Source of the DNA: a virus
IMG/VR virus record: IMGVR_UViG_3300038701_001873
Coordinates: 1 to 46,590 of that record
DNA length: 46,590 nt
Reading direction: 5' to 3' (one strand)
Positions 37,935 through 45,610 of the stretch are shown one piece after another (the stretch's first letter is position 1; each line of letters opens with the position of its first letter). The position numbers were made by a program, and so were the translations under genes. A model generated the notes under the pieces. It saw only the letters and a program-made list of their open reading frames with translations. It searched no databases and was not told the DNA's origin.

Positions 37935-38668
37935 TATGCAAAGTCTTTACGTCCTGTATTTGTGCTTACCGCCTCTTTTTTTGGCTTATACCAACCCTTC
38001 CAACCATTAGCTATTGCTTGAGATAACATTCCAACCGCCGTTTCTAAATTCCCCTCACTCTCATTGTAGAGTTGAATTTTAGCTCTCGCTAAAGAGATGG
38101 GTTTGTAAGTGAACTTAAATTGCTCTCGCTTGTAGTTCTGCCATTGCACCCACACATCCTTAAATTTTTTCTCTAAAAAGAACTCTGGGTGTCTATCCTC
38201 TGGACTATCCGCTACAATAGTCTCCGCCTTAATGGTTTTCACACTTTCCTTTATCTCTTTATCTTCTACTTCATTCTTCATACTTCTATCTTCTAAAGGG
38301 TTTTTTTGGGTTTCTTCTTTTTTTATGGGTGGCTTTTGTTTGGCTTTTTTAGGTCTACCACCTTTAGCACCATTTTGAGATTGTTTTTCTATAAAATTTA
38401 ATTTCTTATTTCTTTCAATCTCTAACCTCTCATTTATAATATGGTCGCCACAATCCGTAAACTTTTCCCTTAAGTCATCTGATAAATTTTCCCACTCTTT
38501 ACCCGCTAAAAACCCAAGCCTTTTTTTGGGTATTTCTCCTTTGTCCCATTGGTAGCATAATAAGGTTATATACATTCCTCTTTCTTCCATATTTAGGAAG
38601 TGTACGCCTGTTAAAAAATCTTGAACGTAGAATTGAAAAGCAGGTGCTTTGAGCTTTTTGTCTGTCAT
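37934..38668 (-). CDS. DUF1376-type replication initiator
   Basis: A 244-residue replication protein. The N-terminal 110 residues (FQFYVQDFLTGVHFLNMEER, YITLLCYQWDKGEIP) are a DUF1376-like winged-helix part. A basic, low-complexity linker (KGGRPKKAKQKPPIKKEE) and a C-terminal GWKGWYK motif follow, typical of phage replisome organisers. It pairs with the DnaC-like loader downstream. The origin may lie inside such genes but none is evident. Confidence 0.85.
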   Translation of the reverse strand: MTDKKLKAPAFQFYVQDFLTGVHFLNMEERGMYITLLCYQWDKGEIPKKRLGFLAGKEWENLSDDLREKFTDCGDHIINERLEIERNKKLNFIEKQSQNGAKGGRPKKAKQKPPIKKEETQKNPLEDRSMKNEVEDKEIKESVKTIKAETIVADSPEDRHPEFFLEKKFKDVWVQWQNYKREQFKFTYKPISLARAKIQLYNESEGNLETAVGMLSQAIANGWKGWYKPKKEAVSTNTGRKDFA

Positions 38669-39111
38669 TCTACAATAGCTGTTTGAAGTTTTCCAACTCT
38701 TTCCAAGTAAGCCTCTAGTTGATCACTCATATTTTTTGAAGCGTGTATAGCCCTATGCTTATTTGCCCAGTTCTCATATATAAATTCTAAATCATCACTT
38801 CTTAAAATCTTCTTGTAAAAGCTGTACTTACCCTTAAACTCAATTTTTCTTATGTTGGATTTGTCATTGAGTATTTTACCAAATTGGACTTGAGAGTGCC
38901 TTACGTTAACACGTCTCTTTATTAACTCAACTAATGGAGTGGTTACAACGTACTTGGATTTTTTAGCTTCAAATTCCTGAACTGAAATAGTAGAATTTCT
39001 TTTCATTTTATCCTTTAGGATAAGCTCAAAAATTTCTTTGATAGTTTCTTTTTCAACTTGCTCATTTAGCAAATAGTAAAACTCTAATTGTGTAAATCTT
39101 AAATCATTCAT
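38665..39111 (-). CDS. Hypothetical early protein
   Basis: A 148-residue basic helical protein (LEFYYLLNEQVEKETIKEIF, SNIRKIEFKGKYSFYKKILR) without known motif. Overlaps both neighbours by 4 bases in the module B early operon. Possibly DNA-binding. Confidence 0.72.
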   Translation of the reverse strand: MNDLRFTQLEFYYLLNEQVEKETIKEIFELILKDKMKRNSTISVQEFEAKKSKYVVTTPLVELIKRRVNVRHSQVQFGKILNDKSNIRKIEFKGKYSFYKKILRSDDLEFIYENWANKHRAIHASKNMSDQLEAYLERVGKLQTAIVE

Positions 39112-39506
39112 AATGAAACAGCGTCTTTAATTTCTATTACTACACTTTCCCCAAATCGCTTGTATATTTCGTTGAAAATTGTATCTGCTACTTGTTGGGC
39201 TTTAGTTCTTTTTTTAGGCTCGAACAATACCTTTTGACCTGTGTAAAACTTATAGGTTTGAACTCTTCTACCATTTGCTTTTGTGTGTCCAAATACTTGT
39301 ATCATTCCATCTTTTTGCAATTCGCTGTTTCGCTTCTTACAATTCTCATAGTCTATACCTGTTAGCTTGTGTATATCCCAACTACTAAAGTCTTTATAAG
39401 GACTAGATTTATATATTTCAAGCATCTTATCACGTATCTTTAATGCGTTCTCTTGCCTTTCTTTATCGTGGTATGCTTCCAAACTGGTATCAACTATTTT
39501 TCTCAT
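39108..39506 (-). CDS. Winged-helix early protein, homologue of 3287-3652
   Basis: A 132-residue protein with an HTH (FSSWDIHKLTGIDYENCKKR) and a wing ending KFYTGQKVLF. It shares the TSLEAYHD start and fold with the module A protein at 3287-3652. The gene order with the small upstream gene is also kept. Likely DNA-binding; function unknown. Confidence 0.8.
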   Translation of the reverse strand: MRKIVDTSLEAYHDKERQENALKIRDKMLEIYKSSPYKDFSSWDIHKLTGIDYENCKKRNSELQKDGMIQVFGHTKANGRRVQTYKFYTGQKVLFEPKKRTKAQQVADTIFNEIYKRFGESVVIEIKDAVSL

Positions 39507-39688
39507 TTTCCCTGTATTAAAGTTTCTGTTGTTATTCCGTATATTTTTTGAAGTCTTGCGTACAATCCAACTGTTAAAGGAGTTTGTTTTCCTGAGCTAG
39601 CATCAAAAAGCATTTGCTTTTGCTTTTCGTGATTAGCTATTTCCTTTTTAATCCTTTCAATCTCTTTATTAGTGTCCTCTAGTTCCAT
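39503..39688 (-). CDS. Small conserved early protein, homologue of 3151-3294
   Basis: A 61-residue protein: an N-terminal coiled coil (NKEIERIKKEIANHEKQKQM) and then LFDASSGKQTPLTVGLYARL with QKIYGITTETLI, which matches the 47-residue module A protein. Overlaps the next gene by 4 bases. Function unknown. Confidence 0.78.
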   Translation of the reverse strand: MELEDTNKEIERIKKEIANHEKQKQMLFDASSGKQTPLTVGLYARLQKIYGITTETLIQGK

Positions 39689-39825
39689 TTGCTACGGTCT
39701 ATCTTGTTATCCTCTTTCTTAAGCCCCCAGTAGAACCATATTAACCACAATCCCACCCAAAACGCTATCATTATTACGGTAACGGCAATTGTCATTGCTA
39801 CTAATCCAAATACATCTGTTTCCAT
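39679..39825 (-). CDS. Small single-helix membrane protein (48 aa)
   Basis: A 48-residue frame (start METDVFGLVAMTIAVTVIMI) with one long hydrophobic segment and a basic tail (YWGLKKEDNKIDRSKWN). The ATG overlaps the upstream stop by one base and its end overlaps the next gene by 10. It sits oddly between recombination genes. Function unknown. Confidence 0.65.
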   Translation of the reverse strand: METDVFGLVAMTIAVTVIMIAFWVGLWLIWFYWGLKKEDNKIDRSKWN

Positions 39826-40763
39826 TAGTTAAAATCGTTTTTGTAGTAAAGAGGTAATTCAAGGTCAATCACTCCATACTGGGTTACTTCTCCGTAACTT
39901 TTAAAATCGGTGTAGTTCATTTCGTCCCTTTTCTTTCCGATTGTGTTTAATACTTGAGCGCAACGGGTTAAATAGAACTCGTAACTAGTTCTTAAAAAAT
40001 CCCAATCGCTCTGACTAAATCTGTAAAGCCCGTAGTGATATGGTGCTTTCTTCTCAACTGCTAACCAGAAGTAATCATCTACCTTTTTGTGTAATCCTGT
40101 TTTTAATACACCTTCAATTTGGGTAATGGCTTGAAGCGGATAATCTAAGTTTGCCGCTTGCCTGGCGAATGCACTAGGAGAAGCATCTTGTGTTGTTTTT
40201 ATATCCACTACGATAACTTTACCCTTTGAATTTTCTTTCTCTACATCTGGGCGGGTTTTTATTCTTAACCCTGTACGGGCATCAGTCCACACTAAAGATT
40301 TTTGATATCCTGAATTTTTTAAAACCTTTCTTATCACTTCATCATTAAGAACACTCAGAACCATATTATTTAGCACTTCGCTATTCTCTGTTTCGCTTCT
40401 TTCATCTATGATGTACTTGCCAGAGTTTTCTTGTTGAAACTCTTTTAGAAGCTCCTTATAATGATTAGTTGATGTAGGTTGCTTAATCTTTGGATTTTCA
40501 TTTAGTACTATTTCGCACCATTCTTTATGATTAGTGATAGCTACTTCTTGTTGAAATAAGTTTGAACCGTTCACTTTATCCATTAAAGCCAACTCAAAAG
40601 CGTTACCAAAGTCAAAGCAAGATTTATTGTCTTGCGGCTGAAGTAAGTAGTGCGCAAAATCACGGCTTGAATTTTTAGCCTTTTTTATACCCGTGCTTGA
40701 TACTATAAAATTGTTTGCGTGGTACTCTCCTATACTTATATTTTCGTGTATGCCGTCTTTCAT
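39825..40763 (-). CDS. PD-(D/E)XK exonuclease, RecE/RecB-like
   Basis: A 312-residue nuclease of the phage recombination pair. Marks: GNAFELALMDK near residue 55, GLRIKTRPDVEK (Asp) and VIVVDIKTTQDASPSAFARQ (Asp-x-Lys with Gln), then LDYPLQAITQIEGVL. It resembles the exonuclease VIII / Cas4-like family that makes 3' single strands for the annealing protein. It overlaps the annealing gene by 4 bases. Confidence 0.88.
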   Translation of the reverse strand: MKDGIHENISIGEYHANNFIVSSTGIKKAKNSSRDFAHYLLQPQDNKSCFDFGNAFELALMDKVNGSNLFQQEVAITNHKEWCEIVLNENPKIKQPTSTNHYKELLKEFQQENSGKYIIDERSETENSEVLNNMVLSVLNDEVIRKVLKNSGYQKSLVWTDARTGLRIKTRPDVEKENSKGKVIVVDIKTTQDASPSAFARQAANLDYPLQAITQIEGVLKTGLHKKVDDYFWLAVEKKAPYHYGLYRFSQSDWDFLRTSYEFYLTRCAQVLNTIGKKRDEMNYTDFKSYGEVTQYGVIDLELPLYYKNDFN

Positions 40764-41272
40764 TCTGCTAGAGTTTCGGGGTTAAATAACGACCCCATTT
40801 CGGGTACATCTTCTCTATTTAGGTTAGCACCGAATAAAGAGCCTAACTTTTGACACGCGTTTTTAATAGCATAACTCGCAGAAGCGGGAGCAGCTTTTAT
40901 TATAGCATCACTTTTTATAGCGGATAAGTCCGAGGCATTCTTACCCTTGTCTAGCTGAACGGATTGTGCGCCCACTCCATCTTGATAGTTCCACTCATTC
41001 GTAACAGGGTCTAAATAATGCACTCGCACAGTTGTGCATACTGAGTTAAACAATTGTTTAACCTCTTTTATTTCAACCCTGCTTTGCGGGTAGATAGTCC
41101 TTAAAAGCCTCTCTACTGTTCCAATGGATAGGTAATGTACATTTGGTACAAAAGGGTGTTTTTCAATCCAAGACTTTTTCGGTTCAAGGTTTAAAAGTTG
41201 ATTAAAAGCATCAACCTTTTGTGTTATCTCTAACTCTTTGGTTATTTTTTGTATTTCCGAAGGATTACTCAT
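40760..41272 (-). CDS. Single-strand annealing protein, Rad52/Sak-like
   Basis: A 170-residue protein directly upstream of the exonuclease. The C-terminal half (SAIKSDAIIKAAPASASYAI, KNACQKLGSLFGANLNR) resembles the Rad52/Sak-type motif with an alternating helix and GxxFG end; the N-terminal part (VPNVHYLSIGTVERLLRTIY) forms the beta core. With the nuclease it would catalyse recombination-dependent replication and recombination. Confidence 0.7.
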   Translation of the reverse strand: MSNPSEIQKITKELEITQKVDAFNQLLNLEPKKSWIEKHPFVPNVHYLSIGTVERLLRTIYPQSRVEIKEVKQLFNSVCTTVRVHYLDPVTNEWNYQDGVGAQSVQLDKGKNASDLSAIKSDAIIKAAPASASYAIKNACQKLGSLFGANLNREDVPEMGSLFNPETLAE

Positions 41273-41299
41273 ATCTTTGTTTTGCTTTATTTAAGTTTA

Positions 41300-41315
41300 G
41301 CCCCCCTTGTGGGGC
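41300..41315. other. GC-rich intergenic hairpin before the annealing gene
   Basis: GCCCC pairs with GGGGC around a six-base loop in the 47-base gap of the leftward operon. The U-run is on the plus strand, so for leftward transcription it is probably a pause or stability element. Compare 3662-3675 in module A. Confidence 0.35.
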
Positions 41316-41319
41316 TTTT

Positions 41320-41613
41320 CTATTTCCCTTGTCTTTCTAATTCTGCAACTACACTAGCTTTTATATACTTGCCTCTAATCTTTGATTTGCGGATTAAACA
41401 GTTCTTATCATTCTTAATCCAGTAGGCTAGTGTAGTTGGGTTGTCGTAGTCAAAAAGCTTTGCCACTTCTTGCGCTTTAATAAGCCCCTTACGTGATAGT
41501 TCTGTATCTGTCTTTCTATTACTATCCACGTATTCCAATAAGTCTTTTATAGCTATTGGTACTATTGCTTTAGGGTTGGTATTAACTAGGTCTACTAAAT
41601 CGCTCGTGTCCAT
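41320..41613 (-). CDS. Small DNA-binding-like protein, homologue of 2874-3176
   Basis: A 97-residue protein. The C-terminal part (LIKAQEVAKLFDYDNPTTLA, YWIKNDKNCLIRKSKIRG) aligns with the module A protein of the same place, third in the operon. Probably a DNA-binding fold; function unknown. One-base overlap with the upstream gene. Confidence 0.75.
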   Translation of the reverse strand: MDTSDLVDLVNTNPKAIVPIAIKDLLEYVDSNRKTDTELSRKGLIKAQEVAKLFDYDNPTTLAYWIKNDKNCLIRKSKIRGKYIKASVVAELERQGK

Positions 41614-41849
41614 TACTCTGCTTTTAACTTTTCGACCATTCTTTCAAGCTTTTCAAGTATTTCAAAGTCTTTAGTGCGATAAGCCCAAACATTACCCACC
41701 CTTGTCATTTTACCTGAGTATTCAGGATAAATTCTTTTAAAAAACTGCTTCCAGTTATATATACCGTTTGCTTTCATTTCGTCTTTGACACTTTTAACCC
41801 TGTCTATAAAGTCAGGGCTTTTAGTGTCGTTTAGTTTTTCTTTATCCAT
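41613..41849 (-). CDS. Small early protein of module B
   Basis: A 78-residue protein; the ATG at 41849 (MDKEKLNDTKSPDFIDRVKS), which shares a base with the upstream stop, is preferred to one 15 bases upstream. Residues 30-55 (NGIYNWKQFFKRIYPEYSGK) may form a helix-turn-helix; it holds the same place as the HTH protein at 2599-2874 in module A. Function unknown. Confidence 0.7.
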   Translation of the reverse strand: MDKEKLNDTKSPDFIDRVKSVKDEMKANGIYNWKQFFKRIYPEYSGKMTRVGNVWAYRTKDFEILEKLERMVEKLKAE

Positions 41850-42244
41850 TACGCTATTATCCATTTTGCATTTTGTATTGCACTCTCTAATACTTTATAG
41901 TAAGGTGTTGGTATTGTGGTTTCCACTCCATCTTTATAAATTTCAAGACAGCACACCGTAGTGCAGTTAATCATTGTATCAACTACTGTTTCGGTATTAC
42001 CATATTCATCTGTACCACCCTCGAAATAATCTGTTTCAACTTCTCCATTAGCATCAAATGCTAATTCAAAACCTAATAATTCTATCTCTTCAAAAGAACC
42101 CGACCACGTTAAGCAATCAGTATCTACATCCGCTTCAAATGTGTGAGCGTTAATAGCAGTTACTAGGCTATTCAACTCGTTGCATTTTGGTAAGATGTCC
42201 TTTATTTCTAGTGAAGTGCTGAATTTTTTAGGTGAAGTAGTCAT
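41849..42244 (-). CDS. First early protein of module B
   Basis: A 131-residue very acidic protein (FEADVDTDCLTWSGSFEEIE, GEVETDYFEGGTDEYGNTET). The acidity recalls DNA-mimic proteins such as antirestriction factors, and the first early gene is a usual place for them, but no family is recognised. It is controlled by the repressor operator just upstream. Confidence 0.72.
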   Translation of the reverse strand: MTTSPKKFSTSLEIKDILPKCNELNSLVTAINAHTFEADVDTDCLTWSGSFEEIELLGFELAFDANGEVETDYFEGGTDEYGNTETVVDTMINCTTVCCLEIYKDGVETTIPTPYYKVLESAIQNAKWIIA

Positions 42245-42277
42245 TGCTTTTATTTAAGTTTGTATTGTTTTGTTGTA

Positions 42278-42309
42278 CAAATATAGTGAATTTATTGACG
42301 CTACGTCAA
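42278..42309. promoter_or_regulatory. Early promoter and operator of module B
   Basis: The leftward -7 motif TATATTTG (42278-42285, minus) drives the early operon. The perfect palindrome TTGACG-cta-CGTCAA lies at 42295-42309, between it and the repressor gene, placed to block the early promoter from upstream and the rightward repressor promoter. Confidence 0.68.
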
Positions 42310-42344
42310 TTTTAATATATAATTTTTGTAAAAATCTTTACGGT

Positions 42345-42680
42345 TTGACTGAAAGTAAAACGTTCTCAGATAGAATCAAATGGGTTCTAAAAGAGAAGAC
42401 AGGAAATAATAAACAGAAGCTTGCCGATAGTATTGGGATGTCTCGAACAATAATAACAGCCTACGTTAACGAAGATTCACCTTCGATTCCTAAAGCTGAT
42501 GTTATCGCAAAAATCTGTTCTGTATATAATATTAGTGAAAAGTGGATGCTAACGGGAAAGGGTTCTCCTGAAGGAAGTTTATTAACGGATAGTCAAAAAG
42601 TGGATAACGCCCTAATCCACGAAAAGTTGGATATGTTTATAGAGACCATAGAACACTTAAGAAGCAGATTAACAAAATAG
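42345..42680 (+). CDS. Phage repressor, XRE family (module B)
   Basis: A 111-residue repressor. TTG at 42345 is chosen as start because a longer frame would begin inside the early promoter and read through the operator. Residues about 20-75 are an XRE HTH (NKQKLADSIGMSRTIITAYV, then IPKADVIAKICSVYNISEKW), followed by MLTGKGSP, typical of CI-like proteins, and a short dimerisation helix. It has no S24 protease domain, so induction must differ from that of module A. Confidence 0.85.
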   Translation: MTESKTFSDRIKWVLKEKTGNNKQKLADSIGMSRTIITAYVNEDSPSIPKADVIAKICSVYNISEKWMLTGKGSPEGSLLTDSQKVDNALIHEKLDMFIETIEHLRSRLTK

Positions 42681-42797
42681 AGTGCTACAACTACTTAATT
42701 TTTAGTGAGTGAACTATTTTATTGAGTAGAAAATTTGTTACTGTAAGAAAATTCATATAGTTTTACATTGTAATAAAAACCTTATAAAAACAAAAAA

Positions 42798-43013
42798 ATG
42801 GGAGTAAGTTTAACAGTAGGAGACTTAACAGTTCACGTAAACGAAGTAGAAGATAAAGCAGTTGTTTCTTTTGAAAACGCAAGCGAAGAAGATGATCAAA
42901 ACGCAGATATTGTTTTTGCTGATGGCGATAGTATTACGGACTGGGATGATAAAACAACCTTAAATAATACAGGGGGTGTTAAAAAATCTAATATGAAAAT
43001 CAAAAAGCAATAG
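42798..43013 (+). CDS. Small acidic moron-cassette protein
   Basis: A 71-residue protein, beta-rich at first (VSLTVGDLTVHVNEVEDKAV) then strongly acidic (DDQNADIVFADGDSITDWDD), with a basic tail. First gene of a rightward cassette between repressor B and integrase B, two bases before the membrane-protein start. No family recognised. Confidence 0.68.
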   Translation: MGVSLTVGDLTVHVNEVEDKAVVSFENASEEDDQNADIVFADGDSITDWDDKTTLNNTGGVKKSNMKIKKQ

Positions 43014-43015
43014 TA

Positions 43016-43663
43016 TTGAAATATTTAAAGATTATAGGTAAGAGTTGGAGGCAGATATTATATGTAGTATCTGCTTTAGCTATACCTTACCTGTATTCTT
43101 TAAATGAGATATTCCCAGAGTCTAAGGAGTATAATGGATATGTGTTGGGTGAGGGTAGTTTTCCTGACTGGTTTACGTTTATATGGTTCTTGGTTTGTTC
43201 ATTCATTCCAATGTTTGCGGGTTTTATAGGTGTGGTAACTAGTAAATGGCATAAACACCAAGTCCCAAAAATAACTTTCTTTACCTCTTTGTTAATCTTT
43301 GGAAGTATCTTGACTGAAGATACTATAAGCAGCTCTGAAAGCTTCACTTGGTTTAATTTCTATTCATTAGATATAGTATTACCTGCTGCGCTTATATTAA
43401 TAGGATTATCAATAGCGTACTTAAGTAGAAATAGCCCAGAAGCAGAATTAGAAAGGTTAAAATCTCAGCTTGATAACTTAGATACTAAAAGTTTAATCAA
43501 GTTAGAAACTTATATACAGGCAATAACAGATTTTAATCGCGATAAAGAAAATTATAAAAGTGACGAAAAAGTTAGAACGGTAACAGATTTAGCATTAAAT
43601 GAGACTTGGGAGGCTCTCAAAGATGTTAAAGGAACTATTAAAAAAGTGCAGTATGAAAAGTGA
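43016..43663 (+). CDS. Four-helix membrane protein with cytoplasmic coiled coil
   Basis: A 215-residue protein, apparently starting at a TTG two bases after the previous stop. Four hydrophobic segments lie in the first 135 residues (ILYVVSALAIPYLY, FIWFLVCSFIPMFAGFIGVV, ITFFTSLLIFGSIL, IVLPAALILIGLSIAYL), then about 75 residues of coiled coil (AELERLKSQLDNLDTKSLIK). Superinfection exclusion or an effector of a small defence cassette would fit place and topology; unproven. Confidence 0.72.
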   Translation: MKYLKIIGKSWRQILYVVSALAIPYLYSLNEIFPESKEYNGYVLGEGSFPDWFTFIWFLVCSFIPMFAGFIGVVTSKWHKHQVPKITFFTSLLIFGSILTEDTISSSESFTWFNFYSLDIVLPAALILIGLSIAYLSRNSPEAELERLKSQLDNLDTKSLIKLETYIQAITDFNRDKENYKSDEKVRTVTDLALNETWEALKDVKGTIKKVQYEK

Positions 43664-43895
43664 AGACTCCCTTAACACCATAAAAAATGAGCTTTGGGAA
43701 ATATCCCTTGCGCTCCATCACAAAAGGGAAAATGAGGTCTTATATAGGGATGACCCGAAAAAACTAAGAAATATTTTAGTTACTTTAATTCACGAAATAG
43801 CTATTGAGCCTAACGAAACTGTTCGACTAGAAAAGGCTAATATGGCGGAACAATTAATTCCTGACGCGCATAGTTTGTCGGAAGGTTTAAGATAA
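43653..43895 (+). CDS. Small helical moron-cassette protein
   Basis: An 80-residue protein. The ATG at 43653, overlapping the membrane gene by 11 bases, is taken as start (MKSEDSLNTIKNELWEISLA); an ATG at 43623 is possible. Mostly helical with RLEKANMAEQLIPDAHSL near the end. Co-translated with the membrane protein, so perhaps its partner. Unknown family. Confidence 0.65.
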   Translation: MKSEDSLNTIKNELWEISLALHHKRENEVLYRDDPKKLRNILVTLIHEIAIEPNETVRLEKANMAEQLIPDAHSLSEGLR

Positions 43896-43917
43896 TCCAA
43901 ATTTTAATTTATTACTT

Positions 43918-44388
43918 ATGAAAAAATTAATAACTCTTAGCTGTATTGCATTTAGCCTTTGTGCTTTTGCTCAGTATGATATCAAACCAACTATCGTTAA
44001 TGTTGATAGCTCTTTTTCAAAATCCGATGTCTTTTCTTCAATAAAAGTATTTTTATCTGAGAGCTACGTGAATAGTAAAGAAGCAATTCAAATGTCAGAC
44101 TCTGAAATTGGCGTGATTGTAATAAAAGGCACTTCGCAAAATTTTATAAAAGGCTTGTTTGGTTCTTCAGTAGAGGCAGGTTGGTGGCATTATACTGCTA
44201 AGTTTGAAGTGAAAGAAGGTAAGTATAGGTTTTCGGTTTACGATGTAAAATTAACAGCAGATTACGGAACTGTATTATTTAATGATGATACCCACGAAAG
44301 CTATAAAAACACAGGTAGTAAACTATTGACTGACCTTAAAGAGTCTTTTTATAATATCCCTATAAAATCTTTTAGTGACGATTGGTAG
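43918..44388 (+). CDS. Secreted protein, DUF4468-like
   Basis: A 156-residue protein with a signal peptide (ITLSCIAFSLCAFAQ, cut after AFA) and a domain (SYVNSKEAIQMSDSEIGVIV, KGTSQNF, FSVYDVKLTADYGTVLF) like the Bacteroidetes DUF4468 family, predicted to have a TBP-like fold. Host-type secreted protein on a phage; likely lysogenic conversion. It overlaps the convergent integrase by 17 bases. Confidence 0.75.
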   Translation: MKKLITLSCIAFSLCAFAQYDIKPTIVNVDSSFSKSDVFSSIKVFLSESYVNSKEAIQMSDSEIGVIVIKGTSQNFIKGLFGSSVEAGWWHYTAKFEVKEGKYRFSVYDVKLTADYGTVLFNDDTHESYKNTGSKLLTDLKESFYNIPIKSFSDDW

Positions 44389-45610
44389 TTGTATCAATAA
44401 CCTTAAAATGCACTTCATCTTGACTATCATAGTCAAAAAGGTCTTGATACCTCTTATCCATTCCTTTTAGAGTATGCCCTTGTATCTGCATTAATATTTC
44501 ATTGTCAAGCTTTAAATCACGCCTACCAATAGTTTTAAAAGTGTTTCGTGATACTTTAGAGCTTATCCCTTGACTAATTCCTAATTCTTTAGCTACAAAT
44601 CGCAAAGGGCTGTTATTATGACCCAAGAAAGTATCATATTCTGAGGTTCGCTTACCATCTTTTATTGGTGTGGGAATAAATGGCACTAGCCTATCTGAGT
44701 AATCCCTTTTGAAATAGTCTAACAAAGCTTGAGCTTTTGGGAAAATCTTAATATCTATGGACGCGCCGCCTAGCTCCTTATTTCTGTTCTTCCATCTTTT
44801 AGTGGTTATCCTGCCTTTATGGACATTTTCAGAATAGGTAAGATTTGCCAGGTCTATTAAGTCCATACCACCGAAATAGAACTGAAGCAAAAACACCTTA
44901 ACCCTGTTTAGTCTATTTTTATAGTTTGATGTATAACCTTCTAGTAAAATTATATCATCTTTTGAAAGAGGTCTTTTTTTCTTTTGCTCTAGCTTTTTAG
45001 GTCTAACTAAGTAAAAAGGGTTTTCAACACGCTTGCCCTTCTCAAATCGGTAAATTGAGCCTAGTGATGCTAAATAAGAAATTGCCCCGTTCTTAACTCC
45101 GTTATTTTGCAGCCACCTAACGAATGCGTGAGCAAAGTTTTCGTTTATCTGGTTAATCGTGCATTTAGGAGCGTATTTTTTAAACTGGTTGTAAGCGTTC
45201 CTTACGCTGTCTAAATCTTCATTTTCCTTTCTTGAATTTAAAAACTCTAGGAAAACATCTTTAAAAGGTCGGTCGTTACCATTTTCTAACTGTTTTATCC
45301 TAAGTCTAAGCTTTGCTATTTCTATTTCTTTAGCTTCAGTATTATCAAGTCCATTCTTAAAAATACGTTTGCATTCCTCAGTACTCAGGTTATTATCAAA
45401 ACAGAATTTTTCTTCGTCAATTAGACTACTAAGCTTTGAGTTGTAAAATTGATAGTCCGAATGTTGAATTGGCTTTCCATCTTTCCAATCCTTAATGTAA
45501 ATTAGCCCTTCGGTATAATGATACTGGTTATCTTTATAAAATCTAACCTTTAGAGGGTATCCCTTTCGGGTTCGGTAACGTTTATCGAGGTATAAAGAAG
45601 CTTTAAGCAT
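44372..45610 (-). CDS. int: Tyrosine integrase B
   Basis: A 412-residue homologue of integrase A along its whole length (for example LYLDKRYRTRKGYPLKVRF). The ATG at 45610 is chosen over a TTG nine bases upstream. Catalytic candidates: Lys in RITTKRWKNR, KxxR in ISSKVSRNTF, His in IQGHTLKG, Tyr in DKRYQDLFD. The box I region is FYFGGMDLIDLANL, again without arginine. It lies at the same end of module B as integrase A does in module A, with an attP just upstream. Confidence 0.93.
   Translation of the reverse strand: MLKASLYLDKRYRTRKGYPLKVRFYKDNQYHYTEGLIYIKDWKDGKPIQHSDYQFYNSKLSSLIDEEKFCFDNNLSTEECKRIFKNGLDNTEAKEIEIAKLRLRIKQLENGNDRPFKDVFLEFLNSRKENEDLDSVRNAYNQFKKYAPKCTINQINENFAHAFVRWLQNNGVKNGAISYLASLGSIYRFEKGKRVENPFYLVRPKKLEQKKKRPLSKDDIILLEGYTSNYKNRLNRVKVFLLQFYFGGMDLIDLANLTYSENVHKGRITTKRWKNRNKELGGASIDIKIFPKAQALLDYFKRDYSDRLVPFIPTPIKDGKRTSEYDTFLGHNNSPLRFVAKELGISQGISSKVSRNTFKTIGRRDLKLDNEILMQIQGHTLKGMDKRYQDLFDYDSQDEVHFKVIDTTTNRH

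Noticed and set aside
41300-41315. Terminator inside the module B early operon
   Set aside because: The U-run is on the wrong strand for leftward transcription, and the essential replication genes lie downstream.
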